DNA of 64,000 nt from Triglochin maritima (Eukaryota > Streptophyta > Magnoliopsida > Alismatales > Juncaginaceae). The stretch covers positions 18,134,501-18,198,500 of the forward strand of contig OY821770.1 of the NCBI GenBank assembly GCA_963682175.1, in the 5' to 3' direction. The notes under the pieces were generated by a model. The model worked only from the letters and a program-made list of their open reading frames with translations, had not been told where the DNA came from and made no database searches. The position numbers and the translations under genes were made by a program. Numbering within the stretch: the stretch's first letter is position 1; every line of letters starts with the position of its first letter. Positions 8,818 to 19,570 of the stretch are shown piece by piece.

Positions 8818-10275
8818 TGTAGGATCGTGTGGGTTATGGGTTCACTAATCACTTTTTAATCTAATCACCTACTTGTTTAAGCAATGGATATACGCAGCGG
8901 AAATTTAAACAAAACAAGCAAGTGTAGGAATAATGCAAACCACAAGAAGTCGGGTCGATTTTTATAGAGGTTCGGCACCCCACCCGGGTCCTAATCCTCT
9001 CTTGCAAGCTCCGCTCGGATCACCGAGCTCCGCCTACGACTTCACTATCCGCTCCCCGTTCCGGGCCGGGAGACAACGCCTTACAACCGTCAAACTCGCG
9101 AACAACCCTCGCCGAGCTTGGAATCTTCCTCTCACAATCCGAGAGGGACACTTCGGGCTTTCACCGAAGTCCTTGCTTCCTTTGACAACACTTGTAACTG
9201 AGTGGGATTCACTCTCTAATTGAGCACAACAATTGCTAGTATGATGATTGATGAAGGATGTGGAAATTAGGCTTTGGATGACTAATTTGGAGCTTGGAGG
9301 TTGTGGAAAATCTCACTATAGGTTTGACACTTTGGAGTTGTGAAATCTTATGGAAAACTAAGTGTGAACCTCTATTTATAAGCTCCTAAAGATTTCTAGC
9401 CGTTTGGACAAGATTTGATTGGGTTTTGTGCAAGATACACAAAGCAGAAAATCGAGCTGCAAATCTGTCCAGAAACGGTCGACCGAAAAGGTGCAACGGT
9501 CGACCGAACGCTTGGGTTCGATAGGGATATGGTCGACCGAAATATGAATCAGTCGACTGAACACTTAAGTCAATTAAGAAAACGGTCGACCGAACAAGCG
9601 TTTCGGTAGAGGGAAAAAAGGATCAGTCGAACGAAATCGTAACGACCGATAGCAGGGAATTCTTGACAAGGTTAAACGGTCGACCGAACTTGGCACATGG
9701 TTCGACCGTTTGGCTAAGTATATGGAGGTGTATATAGTTTTAATACGAATACGACCGTTGGGCATATACGACAAGAATAACGGTCGGAACAGTAAGTTCA
9801 AATGGTCGACCGAAAGATGTGGTGCGGTCGACCGAAACTAGACAGGGAAACACAAACAGGATTACTTGATCATCCGGTCGACCGAACGGCATGTTGCGGT
9901 CGACCGTATGTGGGCAGACAGTTAGGGTTCAGGTTTTGTGTTTTTCCGGTCTAAGTTTGGGTGATCTATTGAAGTCCAAATAATGTGAAATTTCGTGTGT
10001 GACTTCTATAGGGAACCTATTGTGTATGTGATTGGTTTTTAACTCTTGTATGCTCAATTTACACATGTTCCTAAGACTCAAAATAAATCAACATTACATG
10101 TCTTCGATTTAGCTTTAATTACATGTCTTGACTTCATTTCCATCTTTCTTGAGTCTTGATCACCTGTAGAGGTTAGCACAATACAATATATATGCAATGC
10201 ATAGTGTGTGCTACTCTAATTAAGATTCGGTTGATTAAATCATCAAAACATAAGATTAAGGCCAAAAAGCCAACA
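8818..10275 (-). repeat. 5' LTR of element I (1,458 bp)
   Basis: Same ends as the 5004-6484 copy, with TATAAATA (minus) at 9373-9380. From about 9420 to 10275 it matches the other LTR with only a few substitutions and one 20-bp deletion. Between about 9080 and 9370 large parts differ in sequence and spacing. Confidence 0.93.
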
Positions 10276-12474
10276 ATCTCTTCCTTAAAGAATTTGAGGA
10301 AATCTGCTCTCTTATGCAATACCAGCATATCCCAGAGGAGGCAGTGCGTCTGAAATTTGTGCCTCTAGCACTGAAGGACGACGCTAAGAAATGACTATAT
10401 AGTCTAGCCGAAAGATCTATTAGGAGTTGGGCTGAGTTTGTTCAAGTATTCCTAAAAAAATATTTCCCCAACCACAAGACTATGAGGATTAAGAATGAAA
10501 TTGTTGCATTCGTTTAGTCTGAGAGCGAGCCGTTCTATTCCTATCTAGAAAGATTCAAAAGTGTTCTGACCCAATGCCCTCATCATGGAATTCCAAGATG
10601 GCAATTATGCCAAATTATTTATGAGGGATTGACACCCACATCTAGGGTTATGGTAGAATCCGTAATCCAAGGGAACTTTATGTCGAAAAATGAAAATGAT
10701 GCCTGGACTTTTCTTGAGGAATTAGCTGAAAACAGTATGCAATGGGACAATGCTAGAACACCGCTTAACCCAAGTATTGGATCTAGAATAGCAAGCCAAC
10801 CCAAACCAGGTGTCTTAGCTGTAGATGCCAACATAGCGGCTGAAGCAAAACTAGCTACCCTTATGCGCAGAATGGAAAGTTTAGAGCTACGAACCCAAAA
10901 CCGAGTGAATCAAGCCTCGTTTATCCCTTGCTCTAGATGTGGTCAGACTGGTCATGTAATGGAGGATTGTGCGGAATGGGACCAAGTTAATGCCATGTAT
11001 AACCATGCTAGAAATGACCCATACGCATCAACCTATAACTCGGGTTGGCGTAATAATTCCAATTTCTCATCAAGCCAACAAGGTCAACCTCCTAGACAAC
11101 AACCAAACCCGTATAACCAAAATAATACATCATCTGGGTTTAGTAACAATAACGATCATGAGGTTAGGTTGACAAGCTTGGAAAATTTGATGAAAACCTT
11201 TATACAAACAACCAACCAGACCTTCCAAAGGCTTGAGACACAAGTCAGCCAACTAGCACAAATAGTAGGTGAAAGAGAAAATGGTCAGCTTCCAAGTCAA
11301 CCTGAGGTGAACCCTAGATCTAATAATTCATATCAATCCTATCAAGCACCTTCAAGAAATAACAACCCTAGACCGGTTCAAATGGTTAATGAGGAAGGAC
11401 CGTTCCAACAAATAAATGCAGTAGTGTCATTACGGTCCGGAAGACAGATTGATAATAATGTGGTAAATCCTAGAACATCTAATCAATCGAGCCATCAAGC
11501 TACCACGTATGACCTAACCATTGAACCCGACGTCCAATCTGAAACGCCCAACCCACCTACTCAACCTGAACCCATAGCTCAACCTGAACCTGAGCGAGTC
11601 TATGTTCCTAAAGCCCCATTCCCCAATATACTCAAAAAGAACTCAAGTGCACAAATAGAGAAAATCTTGGAAGTATTTAAGCAAGTTAAGGTGAACATTC
11701 CACTCTTAGATATGATTCAACAAATACCTGCTTATGCTAAATTCTTAAAAGATTTGTGCTCTAAAAAGAGAAAAACGAACGTACCAAAGAAGGCATTCTT
11801 AACTGCAAACATAAGTTCTATATTGTCCAACACATCTCCTATAAAATATAAGGATCCTGGGTGTCCCACAATTTCATGTTCAATAGGAGATACTTTTATC
11901 AACAAAGCCCTTCTAGACCTTGGTGCTAGTGTTAACCTACTCCCGTACTCTGTCTATGAGCAAATGAACCTTGGTCCACTAAAACCCTCTAGGACAACCC
12001 TTCAATTTGCTGATTGCTCTATTAAGAAACCAAGAGGTGTAGTAGAGGATGTTTTGATCAAGGTTGGTGACTTCATTTACCCAGTGGATTTTGTCGTACT
12101 AGACACCGCGCCTATTGTAAATCCTAAACAACAAATCCCTGTAATTCTAGGCAGACCTTTTTTAGCCACTTCTGAAGCATTGATAAACTGTCGAAATGGG
12201 CTCATGCAATTATCTTTTGGGAACTTAAAAGCTGAATTTAATATCTTTCATGTTGATAGTGAGCCCGAAATAATATGCAATCAAAGTGATGTTGTGATGA
12301 GAGCACGTATCTATAAGATTTCTGAATCAAATAAATCATCATAAAATCAAAAAGGAAGTGAGAAAAGGAGGAGTAATTCTGCGACACACCCACCATCACT
12401 CGAGCAAATAAGAGAACCAATACATGTGAGGGGTGTGGAATCTGTGCCTCAGTGCAACATGTGGAACAATTCAA

Positions 12475-13103
12475 TTTGGTCGTGGTCGTGCTGTCGCAAT
12501 GCGTGCTCGGGTAAGTTTATTGCTTGTGGTTTAGATCACAGAAGTTTTGGTTTAGTGTTCCTTAGGAGGACCAATAATCATTTTCTTCACATCGTTTTTA
12601 AATTTTAAAATGTTAAGTGGGCAGACGTTGAGCCTGATCAAGGAATACAACCTTAATCCGTTCTCCTATCCCTTACCAAAATTGCTTTTAGGCTGTTTCT
12701 GTTTGTGTTGTGAAATTTTAGATTCCTAATGGTTGTCCAAATTGTCATTAGTTACATTTTAAAACAACATCCTCTGTTTCTTAAGATCGTGTAACCTTCT
12801 CAGTGCTTGTTTGTAGTTTCAGATGCTTCTCGAATTATTAGTCTCAGTGCTTGTCTACCAAGATTTGGTCATGATCTTGAAAAAAAGGTGAAACACAGTT
12901 CTGGTCCAACTTAATAACCAAGACTAGAAAACATTTGGGTATTCTGACACTACCGTATAATCTTGCCTAATTGCCTTCGTGTTTATTGATGTGTGGCTGC
13001 TGTGCACTTTCTTATACTCTCACATGTTACTGTTTGATGGCAGGCTGCTGGTGGTCGTGGTGGCCCTCCCAGTAGGGGTGTGGTTCCTCCAGTGAGGAGA
13101 TGA
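12475..13103 (+). pseudogene. Last two exons of a Sm D3-like gene, 5' part missing
   Basis: A glycine/arginine-rich segment, GRGRAVAMRAR (12478-12510), is followed by a GTAAGT donor at 12511 and an acceptor CAG ending at 13043. It continues in the same phase as AAGGRGGPPSRG...VPPVRR with a TGA at 13101-13103. The composition and the VPPVRR ending resemble my recollection of the C-terminus of plant spliceosomal Sm D3. The Sm fold is absent: sequence left of 12475 belongs to element C. The intact intron shows that this is genomic, not a retrocopy. Either the gene was broken by rearrangement with C, or a gene fragment was captured. Identity is moderately supported; the splice phasing is clear. 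Confidence 0.55.
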
Positions 13104-13575
13104 GCGTTCAAAGTAAGAAACTGGGGATATCGCGAAGCTCCATATAATTCTTTTGTGGGTGAGCTTGGGAGATGGGGATCTCATTTGTTGCCTAGCTTGT
13201 GTGCTTGACTTGGTTCCGCACTGTTACCTGATCTTGTAAATTTTGCCAGGCATGTTATGGACAGGAATTTCAATGCTGTTCATCTGTGATTCAAACTCAA
13301 TCAAATGCATCACACTAAGAAGTTTCTTTTCTTTCCCATTCAAAATTTACTTGACAAAATGGGATTTGCAGCTTTTCTCCCTGATAAGCCCAAATGATAT
13401 AATGGGCTTAACATGGTGCTTGGGTTGAATTAGTAGAACTCTTCTTTGGATCAGAAATGACTAGTGATTACAGCATTGATATGGTTTAGGACTTTTTTTT
13501 GTTTCTTTTCGTTACCTCAATCACACGAGATTAAGAAGACAAATAATGTGCCTCTTGCAGAAAAGATTTAAGAGA
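13104..13575 (+). other. Presumed 3' flank of the Sm D3-like fragment
   Basis: Unique-looking sequence after the stop codon, with no transposon match inside the window. It probably includes the old 3' untranslated region. No gene is seen. Confidence 0.4.
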
Positions 13576-13584
13576 TAATGAAAA

Positions 13585-13909
13585 GGAGAAATTTTCAAAA
13601 TAATCAAAAAAAAATAAAAAATTGGAAAAATATGCACTTCAGAAACTTAATTGACAAAGTATGCACATTGAAAAACGGCACCACAGGTGCCGTTTTCATT
13701 AAGTAAAAACGGCACCACAGGTGCCGTTTTTACCTTTAATGAAAACGGCATCAGAGATGCCGTTTTTACTTGGGCAATTTTTTTCTTGGTTTCGAGATGT
13801 CGTTTTTATCGAGACCCCCGACCGACCCGTTTCTAGTTCAACATGTATTAAATAAAAACGACATTTTTTTAATTTTTTATTTTTTTTTGATTATTTTGAA
13901 AATTTTTCC
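13585..13909. mobile_element. 325-bp Mutator-type MITE with palindromic core
   Basis: Flanked by a perfect 9-bp duplication, TAATGAAAA (13576-13584 and 13910-13918), the size made by Mutator elements. The termini are inverted: GGAGAAATTTTCAAAATAAT on the left against GGAAAAATTTTCAAAATAAT read from the right, with an A/T-rich extension of about 40 bp. The core carries three palindromes of the form AAAACGGCACCACAGGTGCCG (13672-13696, 13704-13730, 13741-13767) and a degenerate fourth. There is no ORF. The termini resemble those of the 53177-55349 element. Confidence 0.9.
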
Positions 13910-13918
13910 TAATGAAAA

Positions 13919-14290
13919 TGTAATGTCATACTTGTAATCTATTTCAGGTTGGTAGTGAACAGAAAGGGCGAAGTATGAGAGCTTTCGTCTATACTTCAAC
14001 AAATGTGGGGAGGGTAAATATTCCGTAAAAGCACTATTCTCGTTGTTTAATCTCCTCCCTCGAGTGTAAAGCAACTAAGAAATTAGACTCACTCATCAAA
14101 ATAAACAATAAATGATTTGCTTCAATATTTAGTGGTCCTCTTAATTGACCATGGACTCCAGTCTACACAGCCACAGGTCCTGGGATTGAATTCCCGACTT
14201 AGATTGGTGGGTTGAAATGTTGCCCTGTGCAAAAGAAAGTACACAAACGTTTGTGGTTTGATTTTGCTCTTACAGCAAACAGGTTTGATC

Positions 14291-14321
<31 letters not shown>

Positions 14322-14955
14322 ACACTTTTCATTTCGCATTGTCCTTAGAGCAAACATGGTGTTTTTTCCCGGACGCCCCCTTGGGGTGGGGTCATTCCTT
14401 GTTTTTTTATTAAATAATGTTAATAATTTACTTTAAAGTCGTTTTAAAAAAAACAAATATTTTTTTCTTCTGAAAATATGTTTTTTATTTTTAAAATTTA
14501 TTTACCTATGATTGGTCTCCAAATGATGTTAAGGGAAGAAAATATAAGGTGTTTGAGGGGTTTCAGGGCATGGTCAAGGAAAAATTGGGGGGGGGGGGGG
14601 GGTGAGCTACTATGACGTGACAAAGAGAGAAGCTGATGTGATTGAGAGAAAAACCAGGACGCCCAGGGATAGATTAGGAGCTGTTATTGATGGCCTTACT
14701 AGTGACTTAGAACCTATTATGAGAGATATGGCATATAAATATTTCTAACCAGAATTTATGTCAACCTGTATCAATGTTGAGGACACAAACTGTCAACTTG
14801 TATTATTTTACAAATGTTTTTAATAAGTCCGTTTAGAACCACGTTCAAAATCAGATTTTCGTAGAAATTATAATTCGTAATCTTAAATAAAGAACTAAGT
14901 GTGACTTTCAATTGACTTTACAAAATTTAGATTCTAGTACTTAACGGACATCAAA
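13919..14955. other. Unassigned stretch with simple repeats
   Basis: No gene is recognised. It contains a C18 run followed by (CA)n at 14290-14325, a G16 run at 14587-14602, and a short open segment at 14611-14748 (45 codons, then TAA) with coding-like composition but no recognised family. Confidence 0.5.
14290..14325. repeat. Poly-C plus (CA)n microsatellite
   Basis: About 18 C residues run directly into about nine CA units. Confidence 0.95.
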
Positions 14956-15645
14956 TAGGAACCTCAAAAAGGGTTCAATGCACTTGGAATGGGAACATGA
15001 CACCACACGGGGTCAAAATACTTATGTGTGGACCCCCTCACAAAGTGTACCAAATATCGGGAGATGTTCATGAATTAGACGCAAATACGTCCGATTCGAA
15101 GGATCAAACTAAAAGAGTTCGAACCTCTCAAGAGCTTGGGAAATATTGCACAACGGAAGAAGAGTTTCCCCCATTGCGGTATTAAAATCAGCATCATCAA
15201 TCCAAAATCTCCAACCAAGTTGATTGGTCGGAGCAAGGTCAAGAACCTTGCTATGCTTGCCCGACTCACCAGACGAACAGAAAGTGGGTCTCTTACCCAA
15301 GGTAATCTTTAAGGAACTCCCAATACCCTCATTGGCAATGTAGTTATTTGGTGTCCCTTCATTTTCAAGATGATCAGGAATAGTAGTGAGAGACAAACTC
15401 TCACCAGGTCGTATGAAATTAGGGATATTAGGGAGCTCTTGCTCCACCAAAGGTGAGTCCTTAAGAGGCACAACATTAATAGCATGTGGCTCAAAGGCCG
15501 CGGGACAAAAAGATAAGGCACAATCCCGTACCGACTCATAATGTAGTTGGTCCACGCTATTCTTAATTTGAATCGAATCCCCCACCAAGTGATCGTGAAT
15601 TGAAACCTCAAGTCCCTCAGACTGACTAGGAGTATGAGTTTGATA
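14956..15645 (-). mobile_element. Fragment of an A-like element (C-terminal half of its gag)
   Basis: Aligns with element A from about 745 to 1395 on the minus strand. A 159-codon open piece (15588-15109) shares segments such as VVPLKDS and LVEQELP with the A gag and ends at a premature stop. It stops at about 15645, where LINE D begins, so the LINE probably inserted into this gag. Confidence 0.8.
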
Positions 15646-15760
15646 GAGAGTGGAAAGAGAAGAGGAAGAAAAGTAGGAGAGAGAAGCTCTGGGAAAGCAT
15701 GGGGGTTCCTAGGGTCTAAACCTCTTTTCTTCCACCAAAACTCTTGATTTTTTCATCAAA

Positions 15761-17840
15761 ATGGATCCTACAACTAGTTCTTTGCATTTGGGTGAGCTAA
15801 TTGGGAGTGGTGGCAACATTGAGCACACCCATGAAGCACCAAAGCACCTTCCACTTTCGGGTTCGGAGAGTGGGGGGGGGGGGGGGGGGGTTCTTCACCA
15901 TGTCAGGGGGCAGAGTGGTCTCACCAAAGAGGTGGTTGGACCTATTCACATCCGGAGCTAGGGCAGCAACAACACTCTCATTTGTTGAGCCACAAGTGAT
16001 AGGAGGAGAGAAGGTCGCGGTTTGTTCTAGAGTGGATGTGTGTGAAGCACTCAAAAGGTGGGACAAAGTTCTACTTAGCTATTTCACTGACTTCAAGCCT
16101 CATCTACCCACGTTGGAGAAACACCTCCACAAATTATGGGGTTTAGTGGGTGGTTTGGAAGTGCTTCGCCGGAGGAAAGATTTCTTGCTATTTCAGTTTA
16201 CTCTTGGGGAGGACCGGCAAATAATGCTTAAAGGAGGGCCTTGGTTTGTTCAAGGCGCCCCCTTGGTCGTGCGAGCATGGTCCCCCGAGGTCCTGATGAA
16301 ACGTGCTAGGATAGTCACTATGCTTATTCGGATTCGCTTGCCGGAGTTGGACCTCAAGTTTTGGTTGGCCAAGATGTTGAGCAATATCGTGAGCGTGCTT
16401 GGAAAACCTCTCTACATGGATGCAAACACCGCCACAGGGAGGAGACTTGCATTTGCAAGAGTTTGCGTTGATGTTAGTCTTGATTTCTCCTATCCAAGTT
16501 GGGTGGATGTGGGGATTGAGGGGGGAGAAGTGGAGAGGGTGTTTGTGGAATATGAATGGAGGCTGGCCTATTGTAGTGAGTGCAAGGAGTTGGGATATTA
16601 GTTGGAGAAGTGTCCAAGGAGAGGACCACCACCGACAACCGGGAAAGTGAAGAAGGCGTCAGAATGGGTGGTGTTTGGTCATCGTGATGGGGTGGGGAGA
16701 GGAGGAGAGGCTGGGAGTGGCGTGTTGGAGGAGGGTAGAGAGGGTAGGGGTCTGGAGGGGTTGAGGGAGGAAGTCGGGGTGGGGGTAGGAGTTAGGGAGG
16801 AGGAGGTGCTTTGTGTAGTGGTGGGGGTGGAGGAGGAGGTTGGGGGTGACAAGGCTGGAGGAGGAGGTGTGGGTGGTGAGGAAGATGATGACGTGGCATT
16901 GCAGGTTGGGGATAATGTGGAGGGTGAGGCCATTGAGGAGGTGTCATGTGGCAATGGGGTCCATGTGGCAAAGGGAAGGAAGCATGGGAGGAGGGAGTCG
17001 GATTGGTGTGTGCTTCATGTTTTGAAGTGGCTAGTGAGGGATTGCCATGTGGAAAGGAGGGGGAGTGGTTAGGAGAGGACAAGGGAGGAGAGATTCTTGG
17101 TTTGCAAATAGAAGATGTGATAAGGGCAAAGGAAAAGAGAGGAGACAAGATCAGTTTTTTGTGTGAAACGCATGCTAGTAGTGGAGCAAATGGGGAAATT
17201 ACAAGTGGGAAGGTGGTTAGTGGGGGAGGAAGTCCTTGGAGTGTGGGGACCAGCAACAAGTGGGGAAATTTGTTGGGCCCTCACGTGAGGAGGGTTTGGT
17301 GCATGGGAGTTTGCATGCTAATTAAAGGGCTTGAGACTTGTATGTCTTGTGATTTAGAGGGTTTGCATGCGAGGGACGGATTTGGAAGCCGTGAGAAGAG
17401 TAATCCGGGTGTGAGTGGGAGTATTGGTGTGGGGGCAGGAGAGGGTTCGTGTAAGATGGGTGTGGCCTTGGTGCTTGGGAGTGATCATGGTTGGGTGTCG
17501 CCCAAGAGGGTGGCGAGGGAGGTGGAGAAAGGGCGTGTGGAGGTTAGGAGTATGGGTGAGGGTGGTAGGTTTGAGGCTCTTGGAAGGGAGGAGGGTTGTT
17601 TGGGGGAGAGTGTGGAGGGGTGTGTGCTTAGTGCGGAGGTTGGGGAAATGGCTAGTGCACTCGAAGCAAGTGGGAGGGAAGGGGTGAAACTTTTTTTCCT
17701 AAATCCGAAGAGGTCCAAGCAGTTCGTGGATAATGAGTCCTCGTCACCTCTACCCAGGGTGATCAAAGTGACTCGAGAGAAAGGATCGATGCAACAAAAA
17801 ACTCGTGGGGTAAGTGGTCGTGGCCCCATGACTCAACAAT
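15761..17840 (+). pseudogene. ORF1 of LINE D (DUF4283-type nucleic-acid binding protein)
   Basis: Starts ATGGATCCT; a similar start with the same upstream text is seen in LINE E. A G19 run at 15872-15890 shifts the frame. The following frame carries the DUF4283 pattern: LEKHLHKLWGL near 16110, FTLGEDRQIMLKGGPWFVQG near 16198-16257, and RIRLPELDLKFW near 16330. The zinc knuckle is degraded: a TAG at about 16600 sits between CSECKELGY and LEKCPRR, where LINE E reads CLNCREFGNIMEKC. The rest is G/E/V-rich low complexity with several frames open. It is nonfunctional. Confidence 0.8.
15872..15890. repeat. G19 homopolymer inside LINE D ORF1
   Basis: Nineteen G residues that break the ORF1 frame. 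The corresponding part of LINE E has no such run. Confidence 0.9.
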
Positions 17841-19570
17841 ATGATCGTCAAATTTTGGAATGTGCGTGGTGCAAATGGACCCGGTCACGCACCCATGATC
17901 CGGGGTCGTATTGTGGAGGCAAAAACGGATGTTGTTTGCTTAATGGAACATAAGGTGAAGTTGAAGAAAATTGACGTTTTAAGAAAACAATTTGGCCACA
18001 TGTGTGGGCTTCAAATAGAATGGTTAGAGATTCGGGGAGAGTCCTTGTACAATGGAATGAAAATATAGTGAATCTCAAGGTCACATTTGAGAATAGACAA
18101 CTACTCCATTTGGAGGGGTGTGTGAAGCGAGATGGGAGGTCGATTGCTATCACGACAATTTATGGGGAGAATGGGCACTTGGATCGTAGAGCACTTTGGG
18201 AGGACCATGAGAGTGTAGTCCCGACTTTGAGTGTCCCATGGCTGGTGGGAGGAGATTTCAATTGTATAAGGCATGGCGGGGAGAAACGAGGAGGCACGGG
18301 GCTAAACTTGGCAGCAATGGAGGAGTTTAATGAGTGTGTGGACTCGTTACAACTGCTAGAGGTCCCCTCAACCGGAGAGGAGTTTACTTGGATGAATTCC
18401 TCGGAAGGCGAATCTTGTATCGAAACTCGGATTGACCTCATCTTTATGTCTCATGCTTGGCTTGAGGCATTCCCAGCATCCTACTATGTGGTGGGGGATC
18501 GTGACCTAAGTGATCATGCCATGTTAAACCTCTTCACGGACGTCATGGAGCAAAAGAAGAAGTGAATGTTCCGTTTCGACAACTTTTGGGTACAACATGA
18601 GGGTTTAATGAGGGTTGTTGAGGATGCATGGGGGGTATGTTGAGGGGAAACGGATGTATCGGTTGACAACGAAGATACACAAGGTCAAGCAAGTGCTTAA
18701 ATTGTGGAGTGAAGTGGAGTTTGGGAATGTTGAGAAGTGAGTGGTTACCACCCATACAAACCTTGAGAGGATCAGATTGGATAGGAGAGATAGACCAAGT
18801 GATGCCTTCTTTCTTTCTGAGGAAATTGCCGCCAAAGATAAACTTGCTTGTGTTTTGGTTTGGGAGGAATCCCTTGTGAGGCAAAAATCAAGAGTTAAAT
18901 GGTTGAGAGAGGGAGACCAGAACACCCGGTTTTTCCATGCTTCCCTACGTGTGAGGAGAGCCACTAACAATGTGAGGAGAGTTTGTAAGGAGGGCCACTT
19001 TATCGAGGAGGAGGGGAGATTCGGGAGGCGTTTAGGCGTCGTTACTCTAATTTGTTTGCTAATTCTTTTCAGGTCAACTCCGACACACCTCACGTAGTCC
19101 TACCTCAATTGGGACAACCTGATGGGGAGATGCTTATACGGAAGCTAGAGATGAAGGGGGTGGAAGCAGTGGTTTTGGGGGAAAATGGGGATCGAGCACC
19201 AGGCCCGGATGGGATGAATGTGTGTTTTTTCAAGACAACTTGGGGCATTGTGAAGAGGGACATGTTCAATGCTTTCGATGATTTTCTAAAGAGTGGGAAG
19301 CTTTTGAAGAAAGTAAACTATACATCTATTACCTTGATACCGAAGAAGAAGACTCCTACTATAGTGGATGACTATAGGCCGATGTCACTTTGCAATATGA
19401 CGTATAGATTCCTCGCGAAGATTCTAGTTAATCGGTTAAAGGTGCTCTTGTCCAGGCTTGTGGGAGAAACACAAAGTGCTTTTGTAAAAGGGATAAGGAT
19501 TAGCGACAACATCCTCCTCGCCCATGAAGTGTGTCATAATATGCATTTGGAGAAGGGTCATGGACGTATG

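Larger units (their letters stand above)
5004..10275 (-). mobile_element. Element I: complete gag-only Ty1/copia LTR retrotransposon
   Basis: Flanked by a perfect 5-bp target duplication, ATCTC (4999-5003 and 10276-10280), inside the gag of element C. In minus orientation it has a 5' LTR 10275-8818, an initiator-Met primer site 8815-8803, a 552-codon gag ORF 8765-7107, a polypurine tract 6497-6485 and a 3' LTR 6484-5004. No protease, integrase, RT or RNase H is present, so it must have been mobilised in trans. The U3 halves of the LTRs are nearly identical, which suggests a recent insertion, but the R/U5 parts differ strongly (see findings). Confidence 0.95.
4818..12344 (+). pseudogene. Broken gag-pro of element C (interrupted by element I)
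   Basis: The N-terminal 62 codons (4818-5003) parallel the B protein, then element I is inserted. The frame resumes at 10276. Compared with B, two nonsense changes are visible shortly after: a TGA at a TGG codon near 10393 and a TAG at a CAA codon near 10516. From 10629 the frame is open for 571 aa. It keeps a CCHC knuckle (CSRCGQTGHVMEDC, near 10929-10970) and an aspartic protease core with DLGASVNLLP (near 11917-11946). DLGA in place of DTGA or DSGA is common in plant Ty3/gypsy proteases. The open part looks like remaining coding sequence of a dead gene. Confidence 0.85.
4736..12473 (+). mobile_element. Element C: Ty3/gypsy gag-pro element, fragment split by element I
   Basis: The sequence right of element A matches element B from its leader (near 24455) through gag-pro to the post-ORF tail. 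It starts in the leader because A is inserted there, is interrupted by element I between 5003 and 10276, and resumes exactly with the ATCTC duplication. The tail after the ORF matches B as far as about 12473, where C stops next to a Sm D3-like exon. No LTR of C is visible in the window. Like B, it has no RT or integrase between gag-pro and tail, so it was probably non-autonomous. Confidence 0.85.

Noticed and set aside
14165..14215. A string resembling a tRNA-derived B box (GGGATTGAATTCCC), possible SINE.
   Set aside because: No matching A box at the right distance, no poly-A or T tail, and no target duplication.
16679..17284. Long proline/histidine-rich minus-strand reading frames.
   Set aside because: They are the complement of the G/E/V-rich part of LINE ORF1; purine-rich coding strands leave the other strand open.
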